Below the pieces are notes generated by a model, which ran no database searches, was not told the origin of the DNA, and saw nothing but the letters and a program-made list of their open reading frames with translations. Of a DNA stretch of 64,000 bases, positions 39,191 to 49,491 are shown piece by piece (the first letter of the stretch is position 1; each line of letters opens with the position of its first letter). A program made the position numbers and the translations under genes. This DNA is from Epiperipatus broadwayi (Eukaryota; Onychophora; Udeonychophora; Euonychophora; Peripatidae), in assembly GCA_028023455.1 (NCBI GenBank), contig JAQFVV010012976.1, forward strand, positions 60,001 through 124,000, in the 5' to 3' direction.

Positions 39191-39395
39191 GGTGCAACAA
39201 TTTATTTTTGGCAAGTTGCATTTAAAAAAAACTCTTTCAAACATTTTATAACTTATATTTCTCCTTTATTAAAACTTAATTATTTCTTCCAAAATTTAAT
39301 TTGATCATTTAATAATAAATGATTCCTCATGTCACACAAAATATGTGTGTTCTCATATCACAGATTCATTAATAGTACTATATATATATATATAT

Positions 39396-39660
39396 TGTAA
39401 TCAGACCCACACAAGCCCTTTATTACTACCTCAGTTGTAACAATTTCCTGATGAGCATGTTGCAGGAAGGAACTATCGATTAGCATTCTCCAATGCAGAT
39501 GTTATCCCACCCCTACAACATTTTCTGCTCATCAGAGGATGTAGCACCATAGAGACTGGAAGCATCTAGACATTTCTGTGTTTGGTTTTTCAAACGGCGC
39601 CACTAGAGTTCTATCTCACTACAACCTAACTTACCTAGGTCTAGTTATGCCAGAGGTAGC
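39396..39660. repeat. Short TGTAAT element with inverted CTGATGAGC pair
   Basis: It begins TGTAATCAGACCC directly after an AT tract, like the other TGTAA units. It contains CTGATGAGCATGTTGCAGG (plus, from 39448) and, inverted, CTGATGAGCAGAAAATGTTG (minus, around 39536-39517), an imperfect inverted repeat about 100 bp across. The GAAA half of a hammerhead core is missing in both, so no ribozyme is called. The right end is uncertain. Confidence 0.35.
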
Positions 39661-40209
39661 TCAGAAGGCATGAAATTCTCATGAACAAATGCAATGAATG
39701 ATAAGTGATGCAAAAAAAATGAACAACTGGATAACTAAAATTAATTTTAAGTAACAATAATTTTATTTAATAACAGGTTTAAATAAATGTCCATCAAACA
39801 AAATATTTTATTGACAGTCCCTTGTATCTCTTCGGCCTACTTCCAATAACATTTTTATATGACTTAAAGAATGTAATTTGTTGAGAGTACAATAAAGTCC
39901 TTCTTTCAATAGTTCTTTAACAGTTTACATCTTTAATCATTTAGTTAATTCACAGAGAGGAGTGCAATATATGAAGACAGCAGAGATAATAATGAAGACC
40001 ACTGATCGCATTTAATTTAATTCAGAGTTTCACTTAATTCTGATTTGTAGTCTTTTAGGTAGTTGTCACATGTAATGTGGCTTAAATTAATTCATGTATG
40101 AAGATATTCTTTACAGACAAGAGAATTTCTATTATTCCAGTTAATTTTAAGTTAGTCAAAGCATAATAAATTTATTTTTATTCATTGTTATCCAAATCCA
40201 GGTTTGAAT
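39661..40209. other. AT-rich non-coding stretch
   Basis: Nothing recognised. Confidence 0.45.
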
Positions 40210-40269
40210 CCATAACATAAGCACATGTAGCCTAGGTTCATTGGTTATCCATTTCAGGGTTTAAATTGG

Positions 40270-40525
40270 TCGATATAAGCACATTTATATCCATTGGTTA
40301 TTCAGGTAAAACATACATGTATGCATTTCCATCTGTCCAGATATCAATTCATCTTGCAAATGCATTTATTTGATATTCACATATTCTTATCCAGATTTGT
40401 CATTAATTCACATTTATATCCATTGGTTATTCAAGTAAAATATAAGTGTATGTATTTCCATCTGTCCAGATATCAATTCATCTTGAAAATGCATTTATTT
40501 GGTATTTCCGATTTTATAAGACATA
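40270..40525 (+). repeat. Tandem duplication, period 129 bp
   Basis: ACATTTATATCCATTGGTTA occurs at 40281 and again at 40410, and CATCTGTCCAGATATCAATT recurs at the same spacing. Two units with few differences. As 129 is a multiple of three, the duplication shows in an open frame (40294-40551) as repeated HLSRYQFIL; no protein is claimed. Confidence 0.8.
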
Positions 40526-41049
40526 TATATATAACCTATACACATCAATAACTCCAGGTATATCATTGTACATTTAACCATGACACACTGTTTTGGTATT
40601 CTTACTTCTCACCTCGTATATATGACACATTTTAATTTCGTGTTTATATTCCTTTTCTGAGAGTTTTCAAATAATAAATAAAAACTTTAATAAAAAATGA
40701 TTTTCTTAATCTTTCAACTTATTTAAGTATGTGGTTCATTATATGCATATAACCATTAACTTTTATTGATGTACTAATTCATAGTTAAATGTTTGAATTT
40801 ATTCATAATATAGTATAAATTTACTAAATACATTCATTTTGTATATTTTCTAGTTTTATCTGGGTTATAAACACATTATTATAGTTTAGTTAGTTATAGT
40901 TATATGTAATAGCTCAGTATTTCTGACTCTTCCAGATGTACTTATTTGTATATCAGTAACATAAATCATTATAAGTATTCGTTTTTATTTTATTTTAATT
41001 CAAATGTATCTGCAGATGAGAAGTCAATTATTTTTGATTTACCTTATTA

Positions 41050-41345
41050 AAAATGCCTTTTGATTATAGATATTTTTAGTATTTATAATTTATCATTAAT
41101 AAAACATATTTTCACATAGCTATATTTATTCATAATTTTTTTTTCTAAGAAAGATGTTTTGTTTGGTCTTTTATAAACACATATAAGTATTGAATAAAAT
41201 GCCTTTTGATTATCGATATCTAAGACATTTAGTATTTACAATTTATTATTAATAAAATGTATTTTCACATAGCTATATTTATTCGTAATTTTCTTTAAGA
41301 AAGACGTTTTGGTTTCGTCTTTTATAAACACATATGAGTATTGAA
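41050..41345 (+). repeat. Tandem duplication, period 147 bp
   Basis: AAAATGCCTTTTGATTAT starts at 41050 and at 41197. TTTTCACATAGCTATATTTA and TTTTATAAACACATATAAGT recur in step. Two units with scattered differences. Confidence 0.8.
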
Positions 41346-41349
41346 TATT

Positions 41350-43180
41350 TTATGAAATTGTTACCTTCATTTTATCCAGTTTGTTCCTTCACTCCCAGAT
41401 GCTACTGCATTCAAGAGGAATTGTCTTATTTGAGCTGAATGGCATTATTTACTTTCATGATGTTCACCCAGGCAAATTTTGGAGAACCATGGCTTTGGAT
41501 GAAGAGAAGAAGCTGTTACCAATTAGCCTTCCATCATTATGATTTCCTTATTAATATTTTCTTTTTTCATTATTAACAGTGGCTATAAATATTATATTCC
41601 AAGGTTCCTTAAAATCAGCTGTCAATTAAATAGTCAAGCAACACTTAGATGAAAACTTTAACTTTTTAACTCTTCACTTTTCTTATTTCTTTAACTGCTC
41701 TTAAAATCTTTTTAAAAAAGATCTCTTTAAAATCTTTTTTTAAATCTGCTCTGAACTTCCAACTCAACTATTTATACTCTGATCTCTGGATTGATTAAGA
41801 AGCACTGCCCACTGTATCTGATTTGTTGCACAGCTTTCATTTAAGCCTGAGTGCTTTTCTCTTTTTAAGGATTGGACATTACTTTTAGTGAGACAGATAA
41901 TAAATCATAAGGATAAGCCATGTTTTCCAATTTGATAAGACTGCCTCAAGCAGTTATTACACTTTGTACGACAACATCGTTTCAAAAATTAAAATGTACT
42001 ATTTTAATAAATGCCAGCTTTTATTTATATTGTAATTTAAAATTATAAAATCAATAATGAAAGTTTATCTTTTTTTTCTCAATTATAAAAAATAATATTT
42101 TCTTTTAACTATAAACTTTTTGCTTTATTTCTTTTTTTAAAAAAAAATAATAATAAGATCAACTTCCTTTATACACAACTGCCTTTTTTTAGGGGTGGGG
42201 GGGTAAAATAAATCTTAATACATGTGGAACAGAGTTTCTGTTTCAATATATTCTAGTTGTTATTGTAATACTTTATTCTGTTTTTCTGTATAATCAGTGG
42301 ATCTATCTATGTACACTTTATCAAATCATCCAGGAATGTTTTTTTATTTTGAATTTTGCAAGTTTATGTTTTTTCTAAAATTATAATTATGCTCTGACTG
42401 CAATAATAAACTGGAGAGTGTATTTCATAAAAGAAGCAGACCCTCAATACTATAAAAATTATCTCAAAAATATTCTAAAAGGTTCAGTACTAATTATTTT
42501 TATTGAAATATATAGCTAAAGATAGAATGCATGTGAAAGCTATATTTAGACAAGATGTTAAAGTCTTTCTGAAAAAAAAACGTTTGCTTCAAAAGAGGTT
42601 GAAAGATAGTATCATCAGATATCAAAAAAATACACTAAATAATTTGTTTTTTGATTAATATAAATAGCAATCCAATTGTTTTGTTTCTTTGTACTTAAGA
42701 ATAATCATATTCATTTACGAAATGTAGATTTCTGTGATGCTGATGAGTATTAAGTACTATTAATTGAATTTGTACATTTTTCTACAATAGAAACTAAATA
42801 TTAGAATTATTATTTTCTTTTCCTTTAGTAGAACAGATTCATATTATGATTTCCAAATTTTGTAAACCCATAACATTCTTTATCTTATATGTTAGCAACA
42901 CAAAAATTAATTAAATGTATTATCTATTGCAAACTTTTATGCAATGATATGAAATATAATTTATAATCATCAAGCCAAATTTTACAGAAAAAAATATTAT
43001 ACAAACCACAAGACTAAACTTTATTGGTTAACTCCAATTCAAAACTGCATTGATTATCAACATATACCCTTGAACAACCACTTAAAAATTTTTACATTAT
43101 TAATAAATATAAATGTCCATAGCACAATATAAATAATATTGAAATCATGGAACAAGCATTACTTTTATAAACTATCAATA
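41350..43180. other. AT-rich non-coding stretch
   Basis: No gene recognised. A GC-richer patch at 41385-41540 has no supported frame, and a G-rich run (GGGGTGGGGGGG) lies near 42193. Confidence 0.45.
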
Positions 43181-43228
43181 CACAACATTTTGTATTTTTC
43201 TGAAGGTTTGTGATGATGGTGTTCTAGC

Positions 43229-43423
43229 TGTATTTTTATATTGGACTATTTCCATCATCTAATATGCATGTTGAATGTCTTTAGAGTTAGTGCATATACT
43301 AACCTGTTTGCTGTGATATTACTAACAGTTGAATGCATTTGGAATATTTAAATAAAATTAAACTTTTCTAAAGACATTCAACACGCATATTAGATGATGA
43401 AAATAGTCCAATATAAAAATACA
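43229..43423. mobile_element. 195-bp MITE with 57-bp inverted repeats
   Basis: The left arm (43229-43285) and the right arm (43367-43423) are nearly perfect inverted repeats; landmarks are TATTGGACTATTTCCATC against its complement GATGAAAATAGTCCAATA. About 80 bp of unrelated sequence lies between. ACAACATTTTGTA occurs both at about 43183 and at about 43425 and may be a larger flanking duplication. No transposase; non-autonomous. Confidence 0.75.
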
Positions 43424-44087
43424 ACAACATTTTGTAGTTAGGTAAAAATAGAACAGCTTCAAATAGGCCATATAGTGAGATATAACTCCAACAACTCACT
43501 ATATAAAAACAGTAAAAATGAAAATAAATGCATTGCATAGCTTAACTAGGTAATGTAAAATTTTTATCTTTGCATTTGCCCTTTGACTAGAAAGAATTAG
43601 ATATTTGTTTTCCAATTAACAATCAAATGTTATTATAGATTAATTATGGGCTAACTACAAAAAAAAAGTCTTAATTATATTTGGAACCTGATATTATTTC
43701 TAACTTTTATTCATGTCAGTTTGAGTTCTCAGTTATAGGCAAACTTTAAAGTTTGTAATGGGAAAGGTGTGAAATACTACAACCATATGTTCTTAAATGT
43801 TATCTGATAAATTATTCCAATCTATACTTAGAGTATAATGTATGGATTAATAACCTTATATAGTCTGCAATTGCTATTTAGGAAAATAGAATACCGTCTA
43901 TTGAACAAAATGTTTTTTTTTGGATAACACAATTTAATTATATTTAAAACATATGTAATATTAAATTTATTATTATTACCATTTACATATAAGAATATGT
44001 GTGAAATAAAAACTAAAATTGCCTTTTTTATACATATTTTTATTTAATAAAATATCTGCTGCAGTGATGTATTTAAATAAATAATTT

Positions 44088-44425
44088 CTAGTTGACTGTT
44101 ATTTGTTGTGAATTTGTATTAAATATATTAGTACCATTTTCATGTATGACTTTCATGTTACAATAAATTATTAAAGTACCTTGTTTCAATAAAGGTACAT
44201 TTTTAACTAATATTGATACTGTCCAAATATCAGAAAATGGCATGTTCATGACTTGATCCTTGACATATGTTGAATAAATTCCAACAGCCACACCACCAGA
44301 CATCATGCTTAAGGATTTTTCACTGCTACCTAATGATAAACACCCAATATCTAACTTATCATTTACTGAAAATGTATTTTTTCTTTCTTTCTCACCAGAT
44401 TTAAAAACTTGTATCCTTGGTAAAT
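44088..44425 (-). CDS. Probable terminal exon, unknown protein
   Basis: An open minus-strand frame of about 112 codons ending in TAG. It runs back without a stop to a good splice-acceptor context (TTATATTTTTAG at 44437-44426), which fixes the exon start at 44425. The residues look like a folded protein: LPRIQVFKSGEKERKN, FSVNDKLDIGCLSLGSSEKS, MMSGGVAVGIYSTYV and IWTVSILVKNVPLLKQG, with alternating hydrophobic beta-strand patterns. Upstream exons would lie at higher coordinates beyond the AT microsatellite at 44449-44508, but none was joined to it. An ATG inside (MMSGG, 44306) is an alternative start. The family was not recognised. It may also be a remnant of a retrocopy. Confidence 0.5.
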
Positions 44426-44445
44426 CTAAAAATATAAACTTATTA

Positions 44446-44448
<3 letters not shown>

Positions 44449-44508
<60 letters not shown>
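44449..44508. repeat. AT-dinucleotide microsatellite
   Basis: About 60 bp of pure alternating AT. It lies in the putative intron just upstream of the exon at 44088-44425 (minus). Confidence 0.9.
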
Positions 44509-44512
<4 letters not shown>

Positions 44513-44765
44513 CTAGTAAATATATATACTATATTATTAGAATATTATATATGATATTAGAAATATGCGGCCACAAATTCTTTAAAAAGATATGATTTTG
44601 TAATTGGAACTGAAGAATTTCATTTTTAATATAAAGGACATTAATTTTTCATAAAAATAATTTTCTAAAATTAGGAAAAAAGAAATAACTTTAAAATAAT
44701 TAAGAATCTCGGCTTTAGGGTGGCCTTTGAGCATTCCATCATCAGATTTTCAATTGGATGGACAG

Positions 44766-45024
44766 TTGAAGAGTTGGAATGTGAAGTAGATTTGAAGCCT
44801 GTCCATTAAAATATGAAGATTGGCTATCTTAATATATATCTGAGCACTTATTGCATATGTGTGTAGAGATAATAATCTAGACCAACTGATGATTGCTGGT
44901 TTAGCATGAAATACATACATTGGTGATTATTTATCTTTTCAACATATATGTGTTCAAGTGTATCAGCATTATGAGATAGTGTGGAGAGTGGTGAGTCATG
45001 TGAAAGTCTGTGCTCCTATACCCT
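44766..45024 (+). mobile_element. S1 element, copy A
   Basis: About 260 bp aligning along its length with 51476-51740: GAAGAGTTGGAATGTG at the start, CCTGTCCATTAAA, TCTTAATATATATCTGAGCA, the hammerhead, TTGGTGATTATTTATC, GTGTATCAG, and AGTCTGTGCTCCTATACCC at the end. Non-coding. Sequence upstream (44708-44765) may belong to the element but has no partner in the window. Confidence 0.75.
44881..44924 (+). ncRNA. Hammerhead ribozyme candidate in S1 copy A
   Basis: Helix I ACCAA (44881-44885) with TTGGT (44920-44924); core CTGATGA (44886-44892); helix II TGCT with AGCA, loop GGTTT; GAAA (44908-44911); helix III segment TACATA. The residue that should be U before the cleavage nucleotide is C here (44918), so this copy is probably inactive or impaired. 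Confidence 0.6.
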
Positions 45025-45328
45025 ATATATAAAATAATTAAACAAAGTCGTAAAATAGTTGTTTAATATAAACAATAAAAAAAGTAAAATTAGCCTTAAA
45101 AAATTAAATACGGCCGATATATTTATTTGTATATTTTTATAATAATAAAACAGATTCTAACATTAAAAGAGAATTTATTTAAATAAAACTAAAAACAGAT
45201 AGGGCTTTAAAGCAATGAAGCAACATTAAATATTTTGATATCAATATCATGAAAATTAAATCAAAGTTAAACTGAAACAAGTATCACATGATCACATTTC
45301 CTATACTAGCATATTAATTGTTGATAAA

Positions 45329-45474
45329 CAGAGCAAAACTCTCCATACAGTATTGCCACCTGTGCTAAACAGAATAATCAATGGATGCCAGAAGGCTTGT
45401 GCACAAGCCTTCTGGCATCCATTGATTACTCTGTTTAGCACAGGTGGCAATACTGTATGGAGAGTTTTGCTCTG
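45329..45474. mobile_element. Nearly perfect 146-bp palindrome
   Basis: Two 73-bp arms meet at GTGCAC (centre between 45401 and 45402) with a single mismatch (AGAATAATC against AGAGTAATC) and no spacer. Arm landmarks are GCAAAACTCTCC, TATTGCCACCTGTGC and CAATGGATGCCAGAAGGC. Diverged relatives lie at 4243-4412 (both arms), 5889-5915 (one end) and 56264-56327 (one arm), so it is a repeat family. The arms are almost identical, so the foldback is recent or maintained by conversion. The minus-strand open frame across it (45540-45301) is incidental. Confidence 0.85.
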
Positions 45475-45610
45475 AAACAAGTAATTAATCATGATATGTA
45501 AAAGATGTGTTCTTAATAATACATACATTTTTAAAAGCAAATATTGAGTGCTAAATAATTTCTACTGTTTGCTTATTTTATATTCAAAGTACTTTAACTC
45601 AAAAAAACAG

Positions 45611-45889
45611 GTCTTTGAAAGTTATGTACCTTTCATAGTTGTGCAAAGCAGAACATTGAAATATTTTTGTACATTTGCTAATTACATATGCAGTGGAATC
45701 TGTAAAAATTTTGTAATATGCATTTGTGACAAATCTTTAGATAGAGATCCCACCCTCATTACTACAAAAAGAAAAATTGTCACAAACATATACAGCCTTG
45801 GTCAGCCAGAAAATTTAATTGTCAAAGATATACCCTTAAAGACTAAGACTAATGGGGAAAAAAGCAAACTAACATCAAATTTATTATAA
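45611..45889 (+). CDS. Exon-like open frame, unknown
   Basis: A plus-strand frame open from 45548 to 45889. An AG at 45609-45610 (ACTCAAAAAAACAG) could be a splice acceptor with a weak pyrimidine tract. The product contains FESYVPFIVVQSRTLKYF, CSGICKNFVICICDKS and ENLIVKDIPLKTKTNGEKS, more protein-like than the surrounding translations. An AATAAA lies just after the stop (45907-45912), as for a terminal exon. No family recognised; it may be chance. Confidence 0.25.
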   Translation, partial: VFESYVPFIVVQSRTLKYFCTFANYICSGICKNFVICICDKSLDRDPTLITTKRKIVTNIYSLGQPENLIVKDIPLKTKTNGEKSKLTSNLL

Positions 45890-45913
45890 AAATTAATTAA
45901 CTGAAAAATAAAA

Positions 45914-46900
45914 TTAAAAACATAAAAATACTTATATGATTACAGTTTTACTTTTATAAAGTATAGTTTGCAAAATAATTTGTTGGTTACAAAAGCAATA
46001 AATCATTGATATATTAAAAACAAAATAAAAAGGGCCAGGATGTTTGTGCAAGGAGACAAATTAGCTTCTGATTGGCAAAAACACATTTTTTGGTAGATCC
46101 TAAGAAGTTATATACAATAGTTTGAAGAGTTAAAATCAGTTTATTTCAAAGAACAGACTAGAATTGTCATCAGCATCTGATCACTAGATTAGATTTCAAT
46201 TTTGGAGCCATATTGATGAGTGAAATGTAAAGTATTTCAGTAATGTTTTTCAACTGTTCTTTATAGTAAATACCATTGGTACTGTTCTATTAGCTCGTGT
46301 CAGCTGCTTGATGCTATGCAAAAACACAGAAATATAATGTTACCAGGCCACTGGCATAAAACTTAATTTTTAATATTATATACTAATGTATGTTAGAGTA
46401 TCTACAAAATTAATAAGTTTGTTGATTTGTTATTTAGTTGATGATGTGGAATATATGTATAAAAATGAGAAGTTGGATGATAAAAATTTAAATAAATTCA
46501 AAACCATTTTTTCTTCAAATTTTACTCTCACCCTGCTATGTAAGGTGGAACTCATTTGTAAATAAATTAGACAAGTTATATTTATTATATATGTATACTT
46601 AATCAAATCAGATATGTATTAATTAATTATGCATTAGAAAGCCAATAGTTGTATACATGTCTGCTGATTTAATCTTTGGAATAGAGAAGTACCATGCGAT
46701 CTTTTTCATACATTTAAATATTCAATAAGAATCAGATCTATGTGCATAAATAGTTTAACATGAGAGCTATTAATAATTACTCATGCTAAGAATAAAATGC
46801 TGGTATAATACCTACATCTAAATTAAAACTGTCTTTAAGAAAAAAATGGTTTTTTATTCATTTCATAATGGATTTTTTTTGTAGCATAGTAACATATGGG
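45914..46900. other. AT-rich non-coding stretch
   Basis: Nothing recognised. Confidence 0.45.
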
Positions 46901-46919
46901 ATGGTATACCTATAGATTA

Positions 46920-47660
46920 ATAAGGTTGTTTGACTGTATCTGCAATACTGTGTAGTTCTTGGCATCATGTGCCTACATTCTATTATTGCTTTCCAAAATA
47001 CTTCATTGGCCAATCCTTAAATACTGGAGATGCCCAGAGTGAACTCCTCCTATATGGGCAAACCAAAGAAATGGACATAAGTTACTGAAGCATGCTTCAT
47101 TCCTGAATCTGTATTACACTAAGACTTTCAAAATGAACAGAATTCTGGAACTGTCGAAGCAGGTCTTCTTTCAAAGAGAACACTTTTGCCAACAGGAATG
47201 GGACTTGCATCTGAACTGTGAGATGGTTTTGGATATTTCAAGTCTCATCATTCTGTTGCATACACAACTCTTGGCATGTAGAAGTATAGTGATGTCCTGT
47301 AAAAATGCCACCATGCCAGATTCTGTGGCACAATTTGAAGGGCTCGCTTTTGCAGTCAGCCATTTTATTTGTCATGGATGTGTTCTCACACAAATATGAG
47401 CTGCTTAAATCTGGCTTGGACATACCCTTTCCAAATTTTTATAGTTCCTTAAATAGGAAAGCATGGCAATGGATTTTATAATAATTAGGATATACAAATT
47501 AAAAAGCGTATGAAACACTTGAATGAGAAGATATAAAGATTCCATAAATTATTATATGCTAAGCCCTTTTGAGGCCATTTGCCTCATATTCATAGCGGTA
47601 ATGCTAGATGCAGAATGAGGAAATAGGGCAAGGAAACAAAGCGATATGCAAAATGTATGC
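46920..47660. other. GC-richer segment with decayed coding character
   Basis: Compared with its surroundings this segment is richer in G and C and has overlapping open frames on both strands (47133-47399 plus; 47423-47238 minus), with another minus frame carrying few stops (including ATESGMVAFLQDITIL). It lies directly 3' of the Penelope endonuclease fragment at 47668-47868 (minus), so it may be the tail of that element or a decayed retrocopy. No domain was identified. Confidence 0.3.
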
Positions 47661-47667
47661 AAATGAA

Positions 47668-47868
47668 CTAGATAGTCCGTTTGGAGATGTCAAAGCAGGT
47701 GTCCCATCTATTGATAGAGTTGTTATTGCTATTAATGAAATATGCTTCTCTGATTTTCTGCTTGATGTCATTTTTTTCAGTGCAGACTATTTTGGGGTTG
47801 GAGGGTTCAAACACATGTCCTGTCTTCTTGAAATGTTCTAAGAATGTTGATGAGTTATCATTATTATT
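47668..47868 (-). pseudogene. GIY-YIG endonuclease C-terminus, Penelope-like P2 fragment
   Basis: A minus-strand frame of about 66 codons ending in TAG. Order of features: STFLEHFKKTGHVFEPSN, then PKIVCTEKND, then IKQKIREAYFINSN, then SINRWD. This follows the C-terminal half of the GIY-YIG domain of Penelope-like elements: a GH-x-F segment, a beta strand before a charged turn, the helix with the metal-binding glutamate (REAY), and the late asparagine of INR. The N-terminal half and the RT were not found upstream; a frameshift and unrelated-looking sequence follow beyond 47870. It differs clearly from P1, so it is a different subfamily. Confidence 0.55.
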
Positions 47869-47869
47869 T

Positions 47870-49285
47870 TTGCTCTTTTATAGGTGTATCTATGCTGTGC
47901 TGGATATAATAGTAGATCAGATGACTTGTAAGTTAATTATTTTGACATTATATATTTGAAGAGTTGTGGCGGGCTGAAGTCCAGACACCTTCACATGATA
48001 CTGTAGAGAACTTTGAATTGTGAGCATTGGGATAAAGAGTGTAACATGAAGCAGCAGGCTGGCCATTAGAATGGCATGAAAAACAATCTCTTTCTATGCT
48101 TTTGCATAGAAATAAGGCCAGCAGTGGCCACATAAATAGCATATTTGTTTTTTTTCATATAAATAATGTCATCAAGTGGCTGATATGAGCTAATAGAATA
48201 GTACCACCCATTATAGAATCAAGAAAACTAGCAAAGCATGAGAAAGTACTTGTTACTATATCTTTAGCATAATGATGATAAGGCAAATTTATAGAGCTTT
48301 TAAAAAATGATTGGCTAGAAATTCTAAATGTGTATCCATCATTATTTTTTAGTCATGTAGTACCAAAAAAGGCATTCATAAATTAGCATAGTATTTGAGA
48401 TGTAGTTCATTACCTCCCACTAACAACATGTTCTCCAGTTAACTAGTTATAAAAGTGACCATATTGTGGAAAATAATTGAAATTAATGATCAATCTATAA
48501 TGAAACTTTAAAAGTCAAAGGAAGAAGTAGACCAATTTAGATATTGCAAAACCACATCGACTTTGAATTCTATATAAAGTACAGATATTATATAGACATT
48601 TGAAACATTGATAAGAAATTTAAATATTTTCATTAAAAAGATTTGAGGAAATATTGCGTATTTGTAAAATTATAATAGTATCCAAAATGTTTTTTTTTTA
48701 TATGAAGTTTTAGTATATGTTTTTATTTAACTTTGTTTTGGAGAATGGGGGTTGTCTGATAAAATTTTGTAACTCAATTTTTACCCACTTTCCTATTTGG
48801 GATCTATTTGAAACTTTGTGGAACACGTATTCCTAATGACAATACATTGTTTTAGAATTTGAAAATAATTCTGGCAAAAAAATTAGTGAAAAGTGTAAAT
48901 TTTATATGAAATTCAATACTCTTTACAGTTCTGCAATCTAATGGTTTTAAATTGTATCTAAACTTAATTTTGGAACAATATAAAATTAAAAAGTAGAAAA
49001 TAGAAAAAAATTAAGAAATATTTTTATTCACATCAACACACTGAAAAGATAAAGGAAAATTTATTAAAAAATAAATAAATTTTCTTATAAGGTTCATAGT
49101 ATTTTTGATATTATGTGATGGTGCTCATGTTTAAAAATATTTTTAGATTATTACTTATTATCTGAATATGAATGCTGCACTTATTTTGGCAACATAATAT
49201 CGAGAATACTATGTAAGTTGAAAATATATATATATGATAAACAAAACAAGTTATAAATTTTGTAACTTGCTATAGCTTGCATTTT
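47870..49285. other. Non-coding stretch, possible decayed retroelement at its left
   Basis: 47880-48150 keeps a mixed base composition and an open minus frame (48142-47948, containing CHSNGQPAASCYTLYPNAHN) with no recognised domain; it could be an upstream part of P2. From 48150 on the DNA is ordinary AT-rich sequence. Confidence 0.35.
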
Positions 49286-49288
49286 ATG

Positions 49289-49491
49289 TTCACTAGATGG
49301 AGCTTTACCAATAATCCACTATCAAGCTTAGTTTTCTGGTCTTCCTACTCTTTACTGACATGAGCAAACTAGCTCGAAACCATGGTTTAAAGGTTGGAGA
49401 CAATTTGAAAGAGATATTGAATTCTATCTCTCTCAGTATTTATGTAAACTAAGCTTGATAGTGGGCTATTGGTAAAGTTCCATCTAGTGAA
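49289..49491. mobile_element. 203-bp inverted-repeat element with hammerhead core
   Basis: The left arm (49289-49334, TTCACTAGATGGAGCTTTAC then CCACTATCAAGCTTAG) and the right arm (49446-49491, AAACTAAGCTTGATAGTGGG then CCATCTAGTGAA) are nearly perfect 46-bp inverted repeats. A hammerhead-like motif occupies the left of the centre. It directly abuts the AT tract and LTR element that begins at 49503. Confidence 0.7.
49350..49392 (+). ncRNA. Hammerhead-like motif with altered core
   Basis: Helix I CTTTA (49350-49354) pairs perfectly with TAAAG (49388-49392). Helix II GAGC pairs perfectly with GCTC. GAAA is at 49376-49379, followed by the palindromic CCATGG and then U-U. The first core strand reads CTGACAT rather than CTGANGA, so two catalytic positions are changed; all helices are intact. 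Probably a recently inactivated ribozyme. Confidence 0.5.

Noticed and set aside
39448-39545. Inverted CTGATGAGC pair as two hammerheads
   Set aside because: Neither copy has GAAA at the expected place; kept only as an inverted repeat.
42739-42775. CTGATGA followed by an ATTAA/TTAAT hairpin and GAAT
   Set aside because: The second core strand reads GAAT rather than GAAA and helix I does not form; likely chance in AT-rich DNA.
44305-44595. Plus-strand frame with an Ile-Tyr repeat
   Set aside because: It is the antisense of the probable exon followed by a translated AT tract.
45301-45540. Minus-strand 79-codon frame over the palindrome
   Set aside because: Both arms translate because the sequence is a foldback; no protein character.
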